Notes under the pieces: generated by a model
Database searches by the model: none
What the model saw: only the letters and a program-made list of their open reading frames with translations
What the model was told of the DNA's origin: nothing
Source of the DNA: Nitrosarchaeum sp.
GTDB lineage: Archaea; Thermoproteota; Nitrososphaeria; Nitrososphaerales; Nitrosopumilaceae
Direction of reading: 5' to 3'
DNA: 8,084 bases
Assembly: GCA_016234975.1 (NCBI GenBank)
Contig: JACRND010000183.1
Span: forward strand, 1-8,084
Shown: positions 6,207 to 8,084 of the stretch, one piece after another
Numbering within the stretch: position 1 is the first letter of the stretch
How the letters are laid out: the number at the start of each line of letters is the position of its first letter
Made by a program: the position numbers and the translations under genes

Positions 6207-7286
6207 ATGAAAGGCGTAGTTTATGAAGAATATGCACCTGATGATAATTTTGCAAAAATTCTAAAAGTAAAAGAAGTACCTGATCCAAAACCTAAAGCTG
6301 ATGAAGTAGTTTTCAAGGTTAGATCTGCAGCTCTAAATTATAATGATATTTGGGGAATGAGAGGAGCACCAGTGCCAGTTCCATTACCACACATTTCTGG
6401 TTCTGATGCAGCTGGAGATGTAATCGCTGTTGGCGAAGATGTAAAAAATATCAAAGTTGGCGATAAAGTAGTTTCACATTCTAACATGTCATGTAGAGTA
6501 TGCAAAGCATGTACTGATGGTAGAGAATTTGATTGTGTTAATAGAATAATCTGGGGATTTCAGACCGGTCCAAACTGGGGCGCATTTTCTGAAATTACAC
6601 ATCTTCCAGAAGTTAATATTGCAAAAATTCCACAAGGCGTAAGCTATGATGAAGCAGCAGCTGCATCCATGACCCTTTTAACATCTTGGCATATGTTAGT
6701 TGGAAGAGCAAAGATTAGACCAGGACAAACCGTATTGATTATGGGCGGAGGTTCTGGAGTTGGAAGCTTTGGAATTCAAATTGCAAAGTTATACAATTGC
6801 GATGTTATTGCAACTGCTAGTCCTGATAAATTAGATAAATGCCTAGAACTAGGCGCAGATTTTGCAGTAGACCACCGAAAAGAAGACTGGTATAAAGAAG
6901 TAAGAGCAATTTCAAAAGAATTGGCAAAGAAAAAAGACGAAGCACCAGGAATCGATGTATCATTTGATCACATTGGTCAAACCCACTGGAATCAACAACT
7001 TACATTACTCAAGTATGGTGCAACATTGGTATCGTGTGGTGCAACAACTGGGTATGATGCAAAAACCGATCTCAGACATGTATTCTTTAAAGGAATAAAC
7101 ATTCTTGGTTCAACACAAGGAACCAAAGCAGAATTAGATCAAGGTCTGTACTGGATGGGTCAAGGTAAAATTAAAGCAGCAATAGACTCTGTTTATTCAT
7201 TTGAGCAAGCAGCAGAAGCCCATACTAAGATGTTGACTGGAAAAGGACTCTTTGGTAAAATCTTAATGAAGCCAGAAGGCGTCTAG
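6207..7286 (+). CDS. Archaeal enoyl-CoA (acryloyl-/crotonyl-CoA) reductase, MDR superfamily, CCR-related
   Basis: A 359-residue medium-chain dehydrogenase/reductase expected to reduce an enoyl-CoA, probably acryloyl-CoA to propionyl-CoA with NADPH in the 3-hydroxypropionate/4-hydroxybutyrate CO2-fixation cycle. The nucleotide-binding fold has G-G-G-S-G-V-G at 180-186. Stretches typical of crotonyl-CoA carboxylase/reductases are clear: P-H-I-S-G-S-D-A-A-G (61-70), I-I-W-G-F-Q-T (114-120), the segment from D-V-S-F-D-H-I-G, G-A-T-T-G-Y, and E-A-H-T-K-M (337-342). The usual catalytic-zinc residues are lost (GHE is GSD at 65-67), but a structural-zinc set remains (C96, C99, C102, C110). Positions matching the CO2-pocket Asn, Phe and His of carboxylating relatives are kept (N44 or N46, F118, H339), while the pocket Glu is Gln (Q119). 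I therefore expect a reductase, not a carboxylase. An alternative is a general alcohol/quinone reductase, which the CCR-like segments argue against. It is followed after 7 nt by a CoA ester lyase. Confidence 0.85.
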   Translation: MKGVVYEEYAPDDNFAKILKVKEVPDPKPKADEVVFKVRSAALNYNDIWGMRGAPVPVPLPHISGSDAAGDVIAVGEDVKNIKVGDKVVSHSNMSCRVCKACTDGREFDCVNRIIWGFQTGPNWGAFSEITHLPEVNIAKIPQGVSYDEAAAASMTLLTSWHMLVGRAKIRPGQTVLIMGGGSGVGSFGIQIAKLYNCDVIATASPDKLDKCLELGADFAVDHRKEDWYKEVRAISKELAKKKDEAPGIDVSFDHIGQTHWNQQLTLLKYGATLVSCGATTGYDAKTDLRHVFFKGINILGSTQGTKAELDQGLYWMGQGKIKAAIDSVYSFEQAAEAHTKMLTGKGLFGKILMKPEGV

Positions 7287-7293
7287 TCATTTA

Positions 7294-8084
7294 ATGGCAC
7301 AGCTTTTCCGTAGTCTTATTTTTGTTCCTGGGAATAATTCTAGATTTTTAGAAAAAGCAAAAAAACTTCAAGCTGATATAGTATGTTTTGATCTGGAAGA
7401 TTCTGTACCTGATGAAGAAAAAAAAAATGCTAGAAAACTAATCCAAACTGCATTAAAATCCCGCCAATCATATATTGCTTCTATTTTTGTTCGCACAAAT
7501 TCTCCAAAATCTGGAAAAATTCCAGATGATCTCAACGAAGTAATTCAAAAAGGAATTGATGGAATTGTAATTCCAAAAGTAAACAACGTTAATGAAATAA
7601 AGAAAATCGAAAAAAATCTTTTATTATTGGAAAAAAATCGTAAACTAAAACCAATCCAAATAATTCCCTCTATCGAATCAGCAGAAGGCGTAGTCAATAC
7701 ATACAATATTGCATCTTGTAGTAAGCGAATACCTGCAGTTGTTTTTGGAGTTTTTGATCTCTTAAATGATTTAGGAATTGAATACACAAAAAATTCCGAA
7801 GGTGGAAAATACTCTCGAGCAAAGATTCCTGTAGATGCAAAAGCAGCAGGAATATCTGCCATTGATGCTATTTGGCAGGATCTTAATGACATTAAAGGAC
7901 TTGAAAAAGATTGTAAGATTGGAAAAAGTTTGGGTTATGCTGGAAAAGTATCATACATCCTGACCAAATTTCTACAACTCATAAAATTTTCTATCCTAGT
8001 AAAACAGAAATTCAATGGGCAGAAAAAGTCTGTAAATATTATTTGGAATCAACAAAAAAAGGAAAAGGTGCAACAACCATAGAT
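7294..8084 (+). CDS. CoA ester lyase, CitE/HpcH-HpaI aldolase family, frameshifted and 3'-truncated by the window
   Basis: A TIM-barrel lyase of the citrate lyase beta / malyl-CoA lyase family, which cleaves or forms 3-hydroxyacyl-CoA esters with Mg2+. Visible motifs: R-S-L-I-F-V-P-G-N at 6-14, C-F-D-L-E-D-S-V-P at 31-39, R67 in V-R-T-N, metal ligand E128 in S-I-E-S-A-E-G, metal ligand D155 in F-G-V-F-D-L-L-N-D-L-G, and A-A-G-I-S-A-I-D-A. After G217-K218 the frame turns into Lys/Gln-rich nonsense and stops at 8080-8082. In another frame from 7950 the family's conserved continuation appears: I-I-H-P-D-Q-I, then P-S-K-T-E-I-Q-W-A, then K-G-K-G-A-T-T-I-D, open to the window end. One extra A in the run at 7944-7947 would restore G-K-S-I-I-H-P. 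The gene is thus intact but for one missing base: sequencing error or recent mutation. Substrate (malyl-, citramalyl- or citryl-CoA) cannot be told. Confidence 0.85.

Noticed and set aside
7545..7892. Minus-strand frame of 115 codons opposite the CoA ester lyase
   Set aside because: Antisense to a region carrying the lyase's catalytic motifs; its own translation shows no family features.
7948..8082. The frame-1 C-terminus of the lyase as a genuine novel tail
   Set aside because: Lys/Gln/Asn-rich sequence with no family similarity, while the expected conserved tail is present in another frame of the same bases.

Overview
The window looks like a piece of an ammonia-oxidising archaeal genome (Nitrososphaerota/Thaumarchaeota, Nitrosopumilus-like). 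The clues are low GC content, the archaeal/eukaryotic-type ribosomal protein eS19 next to a PDCD5-like protein, TATA boxes about 25-30 nt before start codons with almost no leader, a Ser/Thr-rich repeat surface protein with 'ESLPLS' units, and a short enoyl-CoA reductase related to crotonyl-CoA carboxylase/reductases. Assignment to a genus is inference. All genes found are on the + strand.

Region 1 (1-3392), cell surface. The window opens inside a large secreted or surface protein. Its frame is open from base 1, so any start called near 460 is an artefact. Eight 60-bp (20-residue) repeats arranged in a three-unit superperiod lead into a beta-rich, cysteine-paired, heavily sequon-bearing body that ends at 2676. 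A small secreted matrixin-like zinc metallopeptidase follows. It starts at 2739 and carries an N-terminal helical domain of a type that recurs in thaumarchaeal exported proteins.

Region 2 (3393-5338), sensing. A 326-bp gap holds no intact gene but appears to contain a decayed P-II (GlnB/GlnK)-like gene, with an in-frame stop and a frameshift. It is followed by an orphan membrane histidine kinase with a CHASE-like extracellular sensor.

Region 3 (5339-8084), housekeeping and carbon metabolism. eS19 and PDCD5-like genes are 7 nt apart behind a leaderless-type promoter. Then a second TATA-driven pair, also 7 nt apart, encodes an MDR-family enoyl-CoA (acryloyl/crotonyl-CoA) reductase and a CitE/HpcH-type CoA ester lyase. 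The reductase is a good candidate for the acryloyl-CoA to propionyl-CoA step of the 3-hydroxypropionate/4-hydroxybutyrate cycle. It retains most of the CO2-pocket residues of carboxylating relatives, with one Glu-to-Gln change. The lyase has a -1 frameshift near 7944-7949 that destroys its conserved C-terminal segment. The correct continuation is readable in another frame up to the window edge, so this is a homopolymer sequencing error or a very recent mutation.

No rRNA, tRNA, CRISPR array or insertion sequence was seen. No wholly new system is evident. The most useful leads are the CO2-pocket variant reductase, the lyase frameshift, the P-II remnant, the higher-order repeat and a GPS-like motif in the surface protein.
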